Assembly (NCBI RefSeq): GCF_001638985.1
Contig: NW_017265136.1
Coordinates: 2,462,005-2,526,004 of the forward strand
Direction of reading: 5' to 3'
Length of the DNA: 64,000 bases
DNA from: Phycomyces blakesleeanus NRRL 1555(-)
Lineage: Eukaryota; Mucoromycota; Mucoromycetes; Mucorales; Phycomycetaceae
Below, in pieces: positions 35,457 through 48,844 of the stretch (the stretch's first letter is position 1; every line of letters begins with the position of its first letter). Below the pieces are notes generated by a model. The model made no database searches and had not been told where the DNA came from. It saw nothing but the letters and a program-made list of their open reading frames with translations. The position numbers were made by a program, and so were the translations under genes.

Positions 35457-38396
35457 CTTATTTAAAAACAACGTCTTGTTATGGTATTATTTTAATCTAA
35501 TATTTTATATATATATATATATATTCACTTCTCTAAATAAAAGCTTACCTTGGTTTACATCATCATCCTTTTGTGTGGTGCTCTTGCCTACATTACATAC
35601 GGTCTCAACGTCACTCTCTGTCCAGAATCACACGAAGACTACCCTTATTCAAGTTCATTAAACGGCGTTCGTGTCCCAATATATCACACCGGTGTCCGCG
35701 TATTTGGCCAAGTTTATTCGCTTGACGTCGCAAAGGGCTTCTTTGAAACAAAAAATATCACACTGAGTAATGACTATGAGAACATGGAAATTGGTGCGAT
35801 ATTTGACGGTGACACCACCGGGGCCTGTACTTCTTTTGACAAGAGCACCAAACTCACTCTTGGAAACTGTCGTGTTGACAGTCCCTATGGTAAGAGTCAA
35901 TAAATACATAACTTTATTGGAATTACACCCCCTTTCATTTTTTTTCTAATATATAAAAAAAACAATTTCTTCTTTGGCAGGTGGTTCTCTTTCTCTCCCA
36001 GATAATAGCTGTTTATCACTCAAAGACTTACAGAAATATTCTTCCTCTTCTGTATCACTCGGTTTTGATTGGGCTGATCTTAGGCCCAATGGCGTCGATC
36101 GACTGGGTGACACCAGTATGGTCGTAGTTGGTAGCTCTGGTAAGCCCCCAACCCTCTTTGAAATATTTTAAATTGACTGATAGACTAACGAATACATGCA
36201 TTTTTTTTTCGCTGACAATATTAATATTAAAATTTGCTTATTTTATTTTATTTTATTTATTTTTTTAAAAAAGTCCTCAATTTGACTTCTTATCTCAAAA
36301 CGACTACTAGTCCTTATGGTGCAGCTGTCGATAGTACTCTTCGTAATAGTCTTGGAAACGACGCGTCCTACGCTTTGATGTATAGTGCAGCAGGCAAGGA
36401 AGCTCGCAACTGTTTGGTTGCTCGATATGCTATCGGTGTCATGGAAACAGAAACCGGTGGATGTATTGCAGATAAAATCATTATGAACATTATGCTGGTG
36501 GTAATTATTGCCATGATTGTCATTCGCTATTCCATGGCCCTGCTTTTCCAATGGTTTATTGCCAGCCGACTTGTCAAACCAGGCGGTCGGTCCAATTGGC
36601 TCGCCTGGCGTTCTATCAAAGGTGGCAATGACGACCCTGCCAACCATATACCAGGTCCTTACAACAACTATGGACCTATGAACATCTCCCGTAACTCCGC
36701 TACATCCCTTGGCTCATCCTCTTCGCGCGGTAATGGCAATGGCACCCCTTTGAGCGAGCAGAGCTCGGCTATCGAACTTGGTGGTGCGCGCTCCGATATC
36801 GTCAACACTGAACTGTACACAGTACTCCTGGTAACATGTTACTCTGAAGGAGAAGAAGGCCTGCGTTGTACCATGGACAGTCTGGCCGAAACGACATATT
36901 CAAAGAAACACAAAATTTTCTTTGTTATTGCAGATGGTATGATTACCGGTGAGGGTGAGACCCGCTCAACTCCTGAAATTGTCACTGGAATGATGGATCT
37001 TGATCCCACCATGGCGAACCCTAAACCATCCTCTTATCTCGCTATTGCTGATGGTGAAAAGCAACTTAACATGGCTAAAGTTGTAAGTAAATTGTTTAAT
37101 TTTCTTTGCTGTTGGTGTTGTAGATAGCTAAAACATGCATTTATTTCAATAGTATGCTGGTCATTACAAAAATGTTCCTTGTATTGCCATCATCAAGTGC
37201 GGAACTGAGGAAGAAAAGGATACCCCCAAAGCCGGTAACCGTGGCAAGCGTGATTCTCAATTGATTTTGATGAGTTACTTCCAACGTGTCATGTTTAACG
37301 ATCGACTATCCGAACTCGACTATGAGCTTTTCTGGAAAATGACTTGGTTAATGAAGGGAGTCACCCCAGACAAGTTTGAATTGGTTCTCATGGTAAGCAA
37401 AATAATAAAAAAGACTCATTAAATTTCTTATATTTTAGTGTCAAACCAACTTTTTCTGTTTATCACAAGGAAAATAAAAACAAACTAACTCCAAATTTTA
37501 ATAGGTTGACGCTGACACAAAGGTCTTGCCAGATGCCTTGACATATATGGTTGCTGCCATGGCCAACGACATTACAATTATGGGACTTTGTGGTGAAACC
37601 AGAATTGCGAACAAACGAGCTTCTTGTAAGTTAAATGATGATGATAGTAATAATAATTTAAAGAATGTAATATATAATTTCTCATAACTCATTATCGTAT
37701 TATTATTATTACTATTATTTTAGGGGTCACTGCTATTCAAGTTTTCGAATACTACATTTCACATCATTACGCCAAGGCTTTCGAATCTTTGTTTGGTATT
37801 GTAACCTGTCTGCCAGGTTGCTTCAGTATGTACCGTATCAAGAGTCCAAAGAATGGCGCATGGGTGCCTATTCTTGCCAACCCTGATATCATTCTCGAAT
37901 ACAACCAGAATGTGGTTACCACCCTCCACGAGAAAAATTTGTTACTTCTTGGTGAAGATCGTTTCTTGACTACGCTTATGTTGCGCACTTTCCCCAAACG
38001 CCAGATGATGTTTGTTCCTCAGGCTAGATGCAAAACTGTTGTCCCAGACGAATTCAAGGTTTTGCTATCTCAGCGACGTCGTTGGATTAACTCGACTGTT
38101 CACAACCTCATGGAACTGGTATTGGTGTCAGATCTGTGCGGTATTGCATGCCTCTCAATGCAGTTCTCTATCTTTATCGATCTTATCGGTACTCTTGTCT
38201 TGCCTGCTGCGATCTGCATGACGATCTACCTGATCATCAACACCTCGATCTCCTCGAACCCTCAATGGCAATCTCTTGCTCTGTTGCTAGCTATTCTCGG
38301 GATGCCGGCTGTTTTGATTGCCATTACTACGTTTAAGTTTATTTACGTTGTCTGGATGTGTGGTAAGTCTAATTGAAACCACATTTACATACATAG

Positions 38397-38427
<31 letters not shown>

Positions 38428-38865
38428 ATGGCGCAATTACATGCATCATTTGCTATATAGCCGCATAATACATCGTCTTACTCATCCATATTTTTTCTTT
38501 CTTTAGTATACATTTGTGCACTTCCCATTTGGAATTTTGTTCTTCCTGTCTATTCCTTCTGGCATTTCGATGACTTCTCTTGGGGTGCTACACGTGTGAT
38601 TGCTGGCGAGAAGAAGGACAAGGGTCATGGTGATGCTGAAGGCAAATTCGACTCTGCACGACTTGTCATGAAGAAGTGGGAGGACTGGGAATCAGAGCGT
38701 ACCGGCCAGCGAGTCAACAAAAACAAATTCGCCTTGAAAACTCCTCATGATCCACCTGCAGCATTTGACGGAAAAAATACCGTAACACCAGTCACTCCTG
38801 GCTTTGGTACAATCTTCAATGATCGCAAGATGTACGGTTCTTCACCTTCCGTCAACCTTTCCTAA
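34600..38865 (+). CDS. Chitin synthase, class IV (Chs3-like)
   Basis: Family-2 glycosyltransferase that polymerises UDP-GlcNAc into chitin at the plasma membrane. Eight exons join in phase: 34600-35403, 35544-35889, 35981-36139, 36274-37082, 37153-37392, 37505-37625, 37724-38362, 38507-38865, for 1158 residues. The first 230 residues are disordered, Pro/Arg-rich then Gln-rich. Two N-terminal membrane spans flank an extracytoplasmic region ([30 protein letters not shown]). The catalytic core has [24 protein letters not shown] (788-793), [18 protein letters not shown] (903-910) and the chitin-synthase signature QRRRW (943-947). C-terminal spans and a cytosolic tail follow. All catalytic motifs are intact. 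Class IV is chosen from the core and the N-terminal layout. No myosin motor is present. Confidence 0.93.
35420..35454. repeat. (CA)n(TA)n microsatellite in chitin synthase intron 1
   Basis: An uninterrupted CA run is followed by a TA run, with another (AT)n at 35507-35523 in the same intron. Polymorphic length is likely. Confidence 0.85.
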
Positions 38866-41800
38866 AAAAATAGCTACATATATTATACACACACACACAC
38901 ATACACATATATATACGCAAACACATTCACCTAAAACTACACCTAAACCTAAACCTACCACTACACCTACACACGCACACGCACACGCACACGCACACTA
39001 TATCCTTCCAATTTCCTATTCAAACTTACATATACATACAGTCATGCCTTCCTTTAATACACTTTCCATGGTTGTTCTTTATATCAATTGTATAAATAAC
39101 AACGAAAAATATCACAAGGTATAAGTTTTATTTTTTACACTGCAATAATAATAAATAAAGAAATAAAAAAAAACAGCATTTCGCTCTAAATAAAATATAT
39201 AAAAAAAATCCTCGCTAGCATACAGAAAAAAAAACAACCCCAACTTCCCCTTTCTTTCTGTCTTTCTTTCTGTCTTTCAAGTGCGCAGTTGCATACAAGT
39301 TGCGTGAAAACTTTGTGCATTTGGCCCAAGGCTGTTTTAAGTAGCCTAATATTTGAAATATATAAAATACTTCAACCGTAAACAAAGCCAAAAGCAAATG
39401 TTTTCTGTGTTGAATGTTTATATTATAAATATTCCTAAAATATACATCATAGTATGCATAATTAGAGTATATTTTTCAACTCTTTGTACAAAAAGGACAA
39501 AAAGGTTTTGGTGCTGAGAATAATGTGTTCCACTCTTCTGATATATAAATGAATGTGCATAAAGAAAAGTCTGAAAACAATTGGTTTTAAAATGAGTATC
39601 AACGCTAGTACTTAAAAAAACAACAACAACAAAGCGATATTAGATAATTACAACCCATGTTATTTAACTAAGATTATGTTTATTATCTCATAAAACTGCG
39701 CACGTACACCCCCCTCTGATCAAAACCTTTTATTCAACTGATCCCTATCGTTGTCTAAAATTTAATAAGCACCTGGTTTATGCTTTTAGTTTTTTGTTTG
39801 GGTGGTTTTTACTCCATCGTTTTAACCTAATATATCAATGGCTCTACAGATTTACCGAGATACAAATATATAAATATATGCGTGTCTCATAGGGGAAAAG
39901 CCGTTAATTTCCCTAGTTGATATCAGATAAAATATGACATTATACAAATATCATTCACAGCATTTTGCATTCGATTTTAAGAAGAAAACGGGCTTTGATG
40001 GTCTATTGCACTATTGAGATGATTACTAAATATGTGAAGTTAAAGTAGTTTTTAAATTTACATAAGCAATACAAAAATACCTATAGAATATTCACAGAAC
40101 TACAATGACACAAATTGTGGTACCTTGTTCTTTAGTTTGGGCTTATAGACCTTTACTGTTGCACGATTTTCTTTATAAAACTAAACTAAAATACACTCGG
40201 CTTTTATATAAGAGTCTGATTTATTTTTTCCTTGTTAATTGCAGCACAATTGCCTATAAACCACAAGACAATTTTTCTTTGTCTATTATTTCCTCAAATA
40301 CCAAAGATAGATTTTTCATATTTCTAGTTTATCAGGTACCATTTAATAGATCTTTAAAGCTTAACAGTCCTTTTAACAAAACACTCAGTCGCTTCCAGAC
40401 TCTTATCTTCACTCATTCAGTAGGGTTCTTCTGATACTACTTCAACCACAAAGTGTGGTGTTAGGCTTTTAGTAAAACTTAAATTGAGACTACCATTAAT
40501 AATATACATATTTTTGCCTTTTTTTTGTACAAATTAAATAAACGTTCTTTATTGGTTACAGGGAATTCTTTATCATAATGAGCCTCATTGATTTCATCAT
40601 CTCTAGACTTTTTGTTTTGCATACTTGCTTCAGTGATACCACAGCTTGATTTCTGCAAATGCTTATACAAAAAGTTCCCATGGTCTTTAAGCCAGTAAAT
40701 AAATGAAAGTCAGAAGACTTGTTTCTACATTTCTCTTGTTATTTGTGTGTATGACAAATGGCTCCCAAACGTAGCTATGATGATGAAATTTAAATAATAC
40801 ACTTTCTTAAGAAACATTATTATCATCATATCTGATATGGAATATCCTACAGCAATGATTTTCTTTCACAGAAATATTACGCTATTATGTTGTTATAGGC
40901 CATCTAAACATGTGAATACCAAGACTATAATAGTGCTTTCATAAATTACCTGATTTTTAATGCAACTATTTTTCCTGTTTTTGAAAAAAGAAAAAGAAAA
41001 GGGTAGACAAAGAAGTAGTTTTGTATGGAGACGAGAAAAAATGTTGCTTGGACTAAGTACTTACAGTAATTTAGTGCGGTTGTTTGGCATCGCAATTCCT
41101 CTGAGAGAATACTGTGATCTAGCATATCAAGCTGAAATATATATATCCTCATACTAAAATACATAAGATCTAGAAATAACAATTGAATATTTTTGAAAAA
41201 AAATTTGAAAACAGTATAGCAATTGATATTCAAAACTAAAGCTTAAAATGTATATAACACAGGCCGTTTCAACAAGCCAGATATCTAAATAATGTATTCT
41301 AAATACAATGGTAGAAATACAGCATGCTATGTTATGCCTAATAAAACATTACATATTCGCGTTTATATTTTATTTTTTTGTGCTGTCAAATAATCTGAAA
41401 TGCTTACAAATTACATTTTTACAGATATACACATTCAATGATATTTAGTAACTGTCAAGCTTTTAGTGTTGAAAGAACCATAGAAAATATGAATAAAAGT
41501 AAACCAGATCAGATCAGATCAAATTAGATCAAATCAAATCACAACTTTTATTAGTCTCGCAAGAATAAAGTGGCCAAAGTGACCTTTATTTATTTATTTT
41601 AAAAATAATTATACAAAAATTCCAAAAATTCATAGATATTGTAAATATCAACTACACTATAGAAAGGACAGGATGCTTTATGGCCAAGATCTACCTCAAT
41701 ATGATATATATTTATTTATAAGAAATTACTTATTGCAGGGTATGATGGCAAACGTAACCAAATGTATGTTCACTATATAACACAATTAATTTCTAGCCCA

Positions 41801-42307
41801 AATGCAATATATAACCCAAGAACGCTTTCATACAACTGTAAATCAATGCCTTTTCTTTCTTAGTAGAAGAAAACCTTGATTATTATTTTTTCACTCAACA
41901 GTTGGTGAAATACTATACACCCACATATATGTACATAAAGCTAATAGCTGTTCCTGCTGTCTGTTTCTATAGTATATCCTCGTCATATTTATAGCAAAAC
42001 CACCGTTGAAAATTATGGAGAAGGAGAAGGAAGGGGGGGGGGGGTATTTTTATTTTTAGTCTTTTGATTTTTATTTTTCAACAGTGAAATTTGAAAAAGT
42101 CACAAAGGGTCCAAATAAACAGTTGCTTGTTACCTATCTCTTCCTGGTGCCCCACATTATTTCTTTCTCTTTATACGTATACGTTTAATAACAATAAAAC
42201 AGAATAAACCTTTTATTATTATTGAATGCGCACTTGAAAAAAAGACCAACTTTATTACTCACGCACAGTTCAAACAAGAAAAAAAATCAAACCAAATCAG
42301 CATCAGA
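38866..42307. other. 3.4-kb gene-poor region with microsatellites
   Basis: No gene is supported on either strand. Simple repeats follow the chitin synthase gene: (CA)n at 38888-38901, CTAAAC-type repeats at about 38932-38957 and (CACACG)n at about 38970-38998. Further on are an AGATC/AAATC repeat at 41509-41541 and a 12-G homopolymer at 42033-42044. Short ORFs at 40105-40434 (+) and 40479-40670 (-) lack recognisable features. The last of these contains VTNKERLFNLYKKK, which might be the start of an eroded helix-turn-helix segment. Confidence 0.45.
42033..42044 (+). repeat. 12-base G homopolymer
   Basis: A run of twelve G follows GGAGAAGGAGAAGGAA. It lies about 260 bp upstream of the CDC4-like start codon, in otherwise AT-rich DNA. 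Confidence 0.9.
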
Positions 42308-44666
42308 ATGTCTGAAAATGACCAAATAAACGATCTGGCCTCAATCGAAAGTGCTCAACAAGAAAATGCCCCACAATCGTCCTATGCAATCACTCGAAAC
42401 GATACGATTTTATACCCGCTGGCAAACATGTCTACACCAAAGTCGATGAGGAGGATACTCTTTAATCTAGATGGCACCGAAAGTCTTTTTGAAGAAGTCT
42501 CCAGAAACCTTGTAAGATATAACCCAGGATTGTTTGCAACTTCCTACAAATCTCATCCTTATTCTTTGTAAGCTCGATGTTTCACAAGATGAGCTACCGA
42601 TCCGATCCCCACGCAAAAGACCAGCATCATTCTTTGTGGATTCCCCATGTGACAATGACGATCAAACAGAAGACGTGGAAAATAGAGAAGATCATCAAAA
42701 GAGCATCCGTCAAAAACGATCATGTTCCAATGTTCAGTCTATAGCCAACTGCCACACAGGAACTCATCCGCCCCTTGAGGCCTCTATCGCACTCCCTATC
42801 GAGCCGCTCTTATCTGAGCACATACTTCATCCCGATCCTACCCTCTATACCACACTCACTGACACTGCAGATAGCCCCAATTCGGCTCTACCATCACCTT
42901 CACTTTCACCAGAAATGACTTCTGCAACGGACGAACTTTGGGAGGGTAATTCTTTTGAGCCAGAAGCAAATAGTCTTGTCGATCTTTTTGATGCCTTTCC
43001 TCCAAATCTCCAGTCATACGTCTTACTACAACTTTCCCGGAGAACATCAACAGATGCACTACGTAATGCAACTGCTCTTATTATGCAGTCACTTCGCACA
43101 GACATCTTGTCTCGCCTCCCTCCCTTTCTTACTCACATCATCCTCAGATATCTTGATATTCGGAGTCTCTGCCGGGCTTCTAGAGTGAGCAAGCACTGGC
43201 ATACGCTAATCGAAAATGATGAAGAGCTGTGGAGTAGTAATCTTAAAACAGCAGGTTTTGTACTATCTCCAGATGAAATAAATGAAATGGAAAAGCCGTT
43301 TGCCCGCAAGCAGATCTACCGACGCCACCACATTATGCGTCTCAATTGGAAGTATAACCGAGCATCTCGAAAAAAGCTTTATGGCCACACAAATCATGCT
43401 GTTACTTGTCTTCAGTTTGATGAAGACAAGGTCATTACTGGATCGGATGATCATTCGGTTAATGTCTACGATATAAAGTCGGGGAAACTTATGCGTATTC
43501 TAAACGGACACAGTGGTGGAGTCTGGGCACTCAAATACGTTGGAAATACCCTTGTTACTGGCTCCACTGATCGTACTGTGCGTATCTGGGATATTAATGC
43601 AGGTGTCTGTCGGTACATTTTCCAAGGCCATTCAAGCACTGTTCGGTGCCTCACTATCATTGTACCGACTCCATCAATATCATCTACTGAGGAACATTCT
43701 CCACAGCCATCACAACCCCTTATTGTTAGTGGGTCCCGCGATTTTACTCTCAAAGTTTGGAGACTCCCGGACCTTGACGAACCAGTAATAGACACTGACC
43801 AAAAAGAGAGCACTTATTTATTACACACCTTAAGTGGACACACTCAAAGTGTACGTGCACTTGCCGCTCATGGAAGCACGGTTGTGAGCGGAAGCTATGA
43901 TCATACAGTGCGTGTGTGGGATGTCGAGCATGGTAAAGCTGGCCATGTACTTACTGGACACACCCAGAAAGTCTATTCGGTTGTCATCGATCCCAAGCGT
44001 AACCATTGTATTAGTGGTAGTATGGATTCTTCCGTCCGGATCTGGAATTTAGAGGATGGTACTTGTGTATCCATACTGAGAGGTAAGCCAAAAAAAACAA
44101 AGAACCAAAATCAAAACAAAATCAAAAAGACTGAGAGGAAACACCACCCCCTTCCCCTTTTTTGTGTATGTGTTTTGTGTGTGCTCATGTGCATGTGCAC
44201 ATTTTTACGTGGATTGAAATCATTATAGGACATTCAATCCTTGTAGGTCTCTTGGGACTGTCGGGAGACTGCCTGGTAAGTGCGGCCGCTGACTCTTCGC
44301 TTCGAGTCTGGTCTGCAGAGACAGGCGAATGTCAATATCTTTTGGCTGGCCACAAGGGTGCAATCACTGCCTTCCAACATGATTCCCAAAAAATCATTTC
44401 AGGCTCGGAAGGAGGTCTCAAGATGTGGTGCACAAAGACAGGAACTCTATTACATGAACTCATTGATGATATCAGTGGTGTATGGGTCGTCTCTTTCGAT
44501 GAAAGACGTTGTATAGCGGCCGTAAAGAGGTATATACATATATAAAGGCGATTAGAACTAGGTTACGGGCACATAGTGTATTCATACAAATAATTTACCA
44601 TTTTTTTGTAGTGATGATGTGACACGTCTAGAAATTTTGGATTTTGGTGTTCATGGCTTGGAATAA
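42308..44666 (+). CDS. F-box/WD40 SCF substrate receptor, CDC4/FBXW7-like
   Basis: Substrate-recognition subunit of an SCF ubiquitin ligase. Cdc4/Fbw7 targets phosphorylated cell-cycle proteins. Four exons join in phase: 42308-42511, 42573-44082, 44229-44529, 44612-44666, for 689 residues. A disordered N-third contains a basic patch (RSPRKRPASFF). The F-box is about residues 247-288 (SRLPPFLTHIILRYLDI to ENDEELW). The linker reads WKYNRASRKKLYGHTNHAVT. A WD40 propeller follows with about eight blades: SDDHSVNVYD, STDRTVRIWD, SRDFTLKVWR, SYDHTVRVWD, SMDSSVRIWN, AADSSLRVWS, SEGGLKMW and ISGVWVVSFD. The interblade arginines of Cdc4 that bind phosphodegrons appear present (for example in DRTVRIW and DHTVRVW). 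Confidence 0.94.
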
Positions 44667-45341
44667 ACCATTAGAAGATATATATATATATATAATATAT
44701 TTACTAATCATTTCGATTATATAGCTGAAACAATGTTGTTTCTTTTGATAGCTATTTTATTTTTGTGGATTTGAAGACTAATGTAAAATAGTGGTTGTAA
44801 AACAGTAAAAGAAAAAGAAATCCAAAAAAGAAAGGATTCGTACATTTGTCTCTTACTGTTTTAATCATGATAGTTAAAGATATTCTTTAAGGAATGGGTG
44901 GCAAAACCACATGGGCATATGTTGCTTGTTTAGGTTTGGTATTGAAAACAATACAAGCTTCTTTCCTCCGATTTGAGTCTGGATTATTGAGTTTATTTGG
45001 CCTGTTTCACTTATTTCATAGTCTACAACATCAAGTAGTTTTTTTTTGTAATGTAAAATTTACAGGGTAAAATTTAAAGAAATTCTTCTTATAACTTATC
45101 GGTAAGTTCAAAATGAGCATTAATGATACTATTGCAACAATAACCACAATAAAAAATCACATAAAAATATACTATTAAGATCCGTTTGAAACGGCCAGTA
45201 AAAAAAAATGTTTATATTTATATAAAAGGAGGGGTCAAAGTGACTATGCATGCTTTAATTTTAGTATTTCAAAACGCTCTTTCAATACAATGTGAACTTT
45301 CTTTCCTTCTTCTGTACATAACATTTTTTTTTAAGCGGAAG
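44667..45341. other. Intergenic region
   Basis: AT-rich spacer between the tandem CDC4-like and NRAMP genes. It holds a short (TA)n at about 44680-44693 and no recognisable gene. The frame upstream of the NRAMP start is open to 45186 but composition changes at 45342. Confidence 0.4.
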
Positions 45342-47297
45342 ATGTCAAGTATACTTTTCAAAGTGTCTTCCTACCTACGTGTGCTTGGAAAATACATTGG
45401 CCCCGGCTTTATGATCGCTGTTGGATAGTAGGTATATTGGACTGCGTTTATATGTCAACCTAAACTCGTATTCATCTAATATTCATAATCCACTCTAGTC
45501 TTGATCCAGGAAACTGGGCAACAGATATGCAGGGTGGATCTGAGTATGGCTATCGACTTTTGTTCATCATCCTCATGTCCAACCTTGTCGCTATCTTTCT
45601 TCAAAACCTGACAATTCGATTAGGCACTGTTTCTGGGTATGACCTGGCCTCAGCTTCTCGGCGCTTCTTCCCAAAATGGATCAATTTGATTTTATATGTC
45701 CTCGCAGAAATAGGTATCATTGCTACCGACATTGCCGAGGTCATTGGCAGTGCGATTGCCCTCAATCTTTTGTTTCCAAAACTGCCATTACCTGCAGGTG
45801 TCGCCATTACAGCCGCTGATGTACTTCTTGTTCTCATGTTCTATAATGAGGAACCTGAGTCTGAAGGAAGTCAGACAGAATCCTCTTCTGCGCGTTTGGT
45901 CCGTTACTTTGAGATATTTGTTATGCTTCTTGTCCTAGCAGTCGGTGTTTGCTTCGTGATTGAACTAGCATACTCCGATATAGTGGCTGTGGATCTCTTT
46001 AAGGGGTTTTTGCCTTCCAAAGAAATATTCACTGACGCAGGCTGTCTATATTCCGCAATTGGAATTATTGGAGCTACAGGTAAGTTTTAATAACAACCTC
46101 AATGCAAACTAATATTGTATTAACTCTGTTCTGGGCTTAATAGTAATGCCACACAATCTCTACCTCCACAGCTTTATTACTCAAGGCCGATGCCAAGAAT
46201 GGCGTTCACGTAGACCCCGCGTCATTAAAGAAGGAGAGGAAGGCTGGGTTGTTAAACCGAACATCCGCTCAGTATGCACAGATGGAGATGTAAATTATCT
46301 CAATGCAACTCCAAAGGGGGACATCAAACCCTTGGTTGTAGACCCGGATACCATTTCGATTTCTTTGGAACGAGATACGTCTCAAAAGGTCGATGTTCCT
46401 TATCTGGCAAGATATATCGAGTCCAATATGAAGAACAACCTTCACTATGGTCTTGTAGATCTTGTATTTGCGCTCTGTTTTGCGTTTTTTGTCAACTGTG
46501 CTATTCTCATCGTCGCATCATCAAATTTCTTTTATGGTCCAAATACACAACGCCAAAGCGTCCAAGATCTCTTCAGCGCGCACGACCTACTGAACACTTA
46601 TTTGGGTCCACCTGCTGCCATTGTATTTGCCTTGGCCCTCCTCTGTGCAGGTCAGTCAAGTACACTGACAGCAACCTTAGCAGGTCAGGTGATAATGTCT
46701 GGATTCCTCGGTATGTCGTCTCGTCCTTGGGTACGTCGTATCCTCACCCGGCTTGTGGCAATTGTGCCTGCAATGGTTGCAGCCTGTGTCACAGGACGCG
46801 AAGGTCTCAGCACAATGCTGGTAGGAAGTCAAGTGGCACTGAGTATCCAATTGCCATTTGCTGTTGTCCCTTTGATCATTTTTACATCCATGGAACGCTG
46901 CATGAAGCTTGACCTTGTTGTTGAGCACAAAGATCTGCAACCCAGACCATACCAGGAGAAGTCGCGTTTTGACAAAGCAGTAGCCCTTTGGCGCTCCCAG
47001 ATCTTTCAGATCTTCAATCCGACCAGATTCTCCAAGAAGGTTTTAAACTCTCTGGACAACATGCGCAACTCGAGTGCAAGTAAGCAGGAAACACAAAGTA
47101 TGAACAGCGCCCTGCCATTTGAATCTGTAGTGTTGTCAACAGAGAAATCTGTCGCCCCGAAATTAAAGTTAGACAAATGGCCAAAACCTATCATCGTCAA
47201 GAATGGTTTGATCACCAAAATCGTTGCAATTATATTATCAACAATCTTGATTGGCTTGAATATCTATATGGTAGTAGCTCTAGGACTTGGTATATAA
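45342..47297 (+). CDS. NRAMP-family divalent metal transporter
   Basis: Proton-coupled Mn2+/Fe2+ transporter of the Smf/NRAMP family. Three exons join in phase: 45342-45427, 45499-46079, 46144-47297, for 606 residues. The TM1 metal-binding motif DPGN is at residues 31-34 in GYLDPGNWATD, split by intron 1. The TM6 motif MPHN is at 224-227 in VMPHNLYLHS. Other family segments are ITRL-like IRLGTVSGYDLA, EIGIIATDIAEVIGSAIALN and CAGQSSTLTATLAGQ. At least ten hydrophobic spans are present. Charged loops lie after TM6 and before the final span. The start ATG follows an A-poor leader; an upstream in-frame extension lacks coding character. Confidence 0.95.
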
Positions 47298-47896
47298 AGT
47301 ATGTCTTTTGTATCTTCTTGTTTTTTCTCTTGCATTTTATCATTACATTACATTGCATTACATCATATAAATACACTCTGACAAGATAAAGCAATGATGT
47401 CACTTGTCCAGAAATGCACCATGCTTTTGACCACACCTTATTTGCTTTCCTTTTAAAAAATGATCTTCTTGCAACTCAATCCCTCCTATCATCAAGAAAT
47501 AAAAGCACCAGAAGTCCTTCAACTAGCCTCAAGCTATTAGTTTTTGAATATGGTGGTATTATCTGGCCGTATAAAGCCAATAAGACCAAACTCCTATTGC
47601 AAACCACATGAGCATCTATTTGACAACGATCAATAATCAAAGCTTGTGGTGACCACACCTGATAGTAAGCTTTAAATTTTCTTTTTCTTTGACTTTTAGA
47701 GAATATATATAGCTATCTAATGAGAATAAAATTTAATCGTATCTAGCTAAAGTTTTTATCTTATTTTATTTAGAAGATATAGCTTAAAAAAGCTGATGTA
47801 CAGTTTATTCGATATTAGAAATCAAGAAATCTGACAGTGATTTCTCCAACAAGAGTGTATAAGCCTTGATGACTTCCCCGGTCGAAATAAGTCAAG

Positions 47897-48259
47897 ATGT
47901 TTGTAAGCACGCTATACACCGGTAGTTATACATGCAGGGTATCATTTGCAAGACGGACAACAGTTGATCCTATCAATTCTGTTGAACTCACAACAAATGA
48001 CTTTAATATCGAGGAAATCACGGGGAATTTCCGAGCATGTACAGTAGAACCTGGAAGAAGAGATGTCTTCGATTCATGACATAGTGATTATGATACAAGA
48101 CGCTTAACAAGCAAAGAATACTACAATGCATCTACTAGCATTAAGCGAATGAGAAATGAAGATGCAAGAAAAGTGACCCAGGGGATCAAAGAAATTGAAA
48201 CAAATATTCCGTCAGTAAAAACAACACCAATAGAGAAACTTCTGCGGCATATCCAATAA
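47897..48259 (+). pseudogene. Fanzor/TnpB-like relic, RuvC-I half
   Basis: A frame of 121 codons with one in-frame TGA (48077-48079) reads YTCRVSFARRTTVDP, NFRACTVEPGRRDVFDS, RRLTSKEYYNASTS and KEIETNIPSVKTT. This order and wording match my memory of a large family of Mucorales proteins annotated with Cas12f/TnpB-type zinc-ribbon domains, in which VDPGRRD is the RuvC-I motif. Here the catalytic Asp is replaced by Glu (VEPGRRD). The frame ends at 48257, and the next codons (NMLIYYSALF) may continue it in decayed form. It is non-functional: truncated, interrupted and lacking the later RuvC motifs. Confidence 0.5.
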
Positions 48260-48625
48260 ATCGTAGCCAATATGCTTATATATTATTCGGCTCTTTTTAA
48301 ACTTCAGTGTGACAGAAATATATTGAAAGAACTTTAGAGGTAGACAGCAAACCCTAAATAATTGATTTAATGTCCTTATTCATGAACCCATAAGTTATAA
48401 TAAAGAAAGAATGAAAACCCTCTGAAGCGTCTCAATCTCAAGTAGAAACTCTGTATTTATGAGTTTACACATTACACTTTACACTTTTGATCCAATTTAA
48501 TACACGATCCTAGAAATAGCTTTTTGTGCCATATAAATCAGGACATTAGAGAACTTGGTCTTTAGTCCAAATATTGAGAAAAAGATAGAATCAGAAAGAG
48601 AGAAAGAAAGTTTAGTGCTAATTAT

Positions 48626-48844
48626 TTAAGTTGGATAACTTACTCCTAAGTACGGGGTACCTTGCTGGTATACAAGACAAAGTTTCATTGAATCGTTGCG
48701 ACTATTGTTTTCACATAAAATAACAATAATACTGGCATGAAATAATGTAATCTGTAATAACAGCAAGGCAACTTGCCTAGCCATGGGATCTCTACTCCAT
48801 TGAGTATTACAAGATTCGCAGTTGGGAACTAGATAGATCTTCAC
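48626..48844 (-). pseudogene. Fanzor/TnpB-like relic, zinc-ribbon and RuvC-III part
   Basis: On the minus strand, KIYLVPNCESCNTQWSRD followed by PMARQ resembles the C-terminal zinc ribbon (CxxC) and RuvC-III motif (xRDxxA) of TnpB/Fanzor-like proteins, where the Asp is catalytic. Upstream codons in the same frame (TSSTSNPLYDSNV) fit the usual stretch before the second cysteine pair. Sequence after ARQ does not match, so only a small piece is preserved. It faces the RuvC-I relic at 47897-48259 in the opposite orientation, so it is either an inverted part of the same insertion or a second copy. Confidence 0.4.

Noticed and set aside
38804..39124. 106-codon ORF over CA and CACACG repeats
   Set aside because: It overlaps the chitin synthase C-terminus in another frame and then only translates simple repeats.
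40105..40434. 109-codon ORF in the gene-poor gap
   Set aside because: AT-driven composition, no recognisable motif and no partner exons. Not enough to call a gene.
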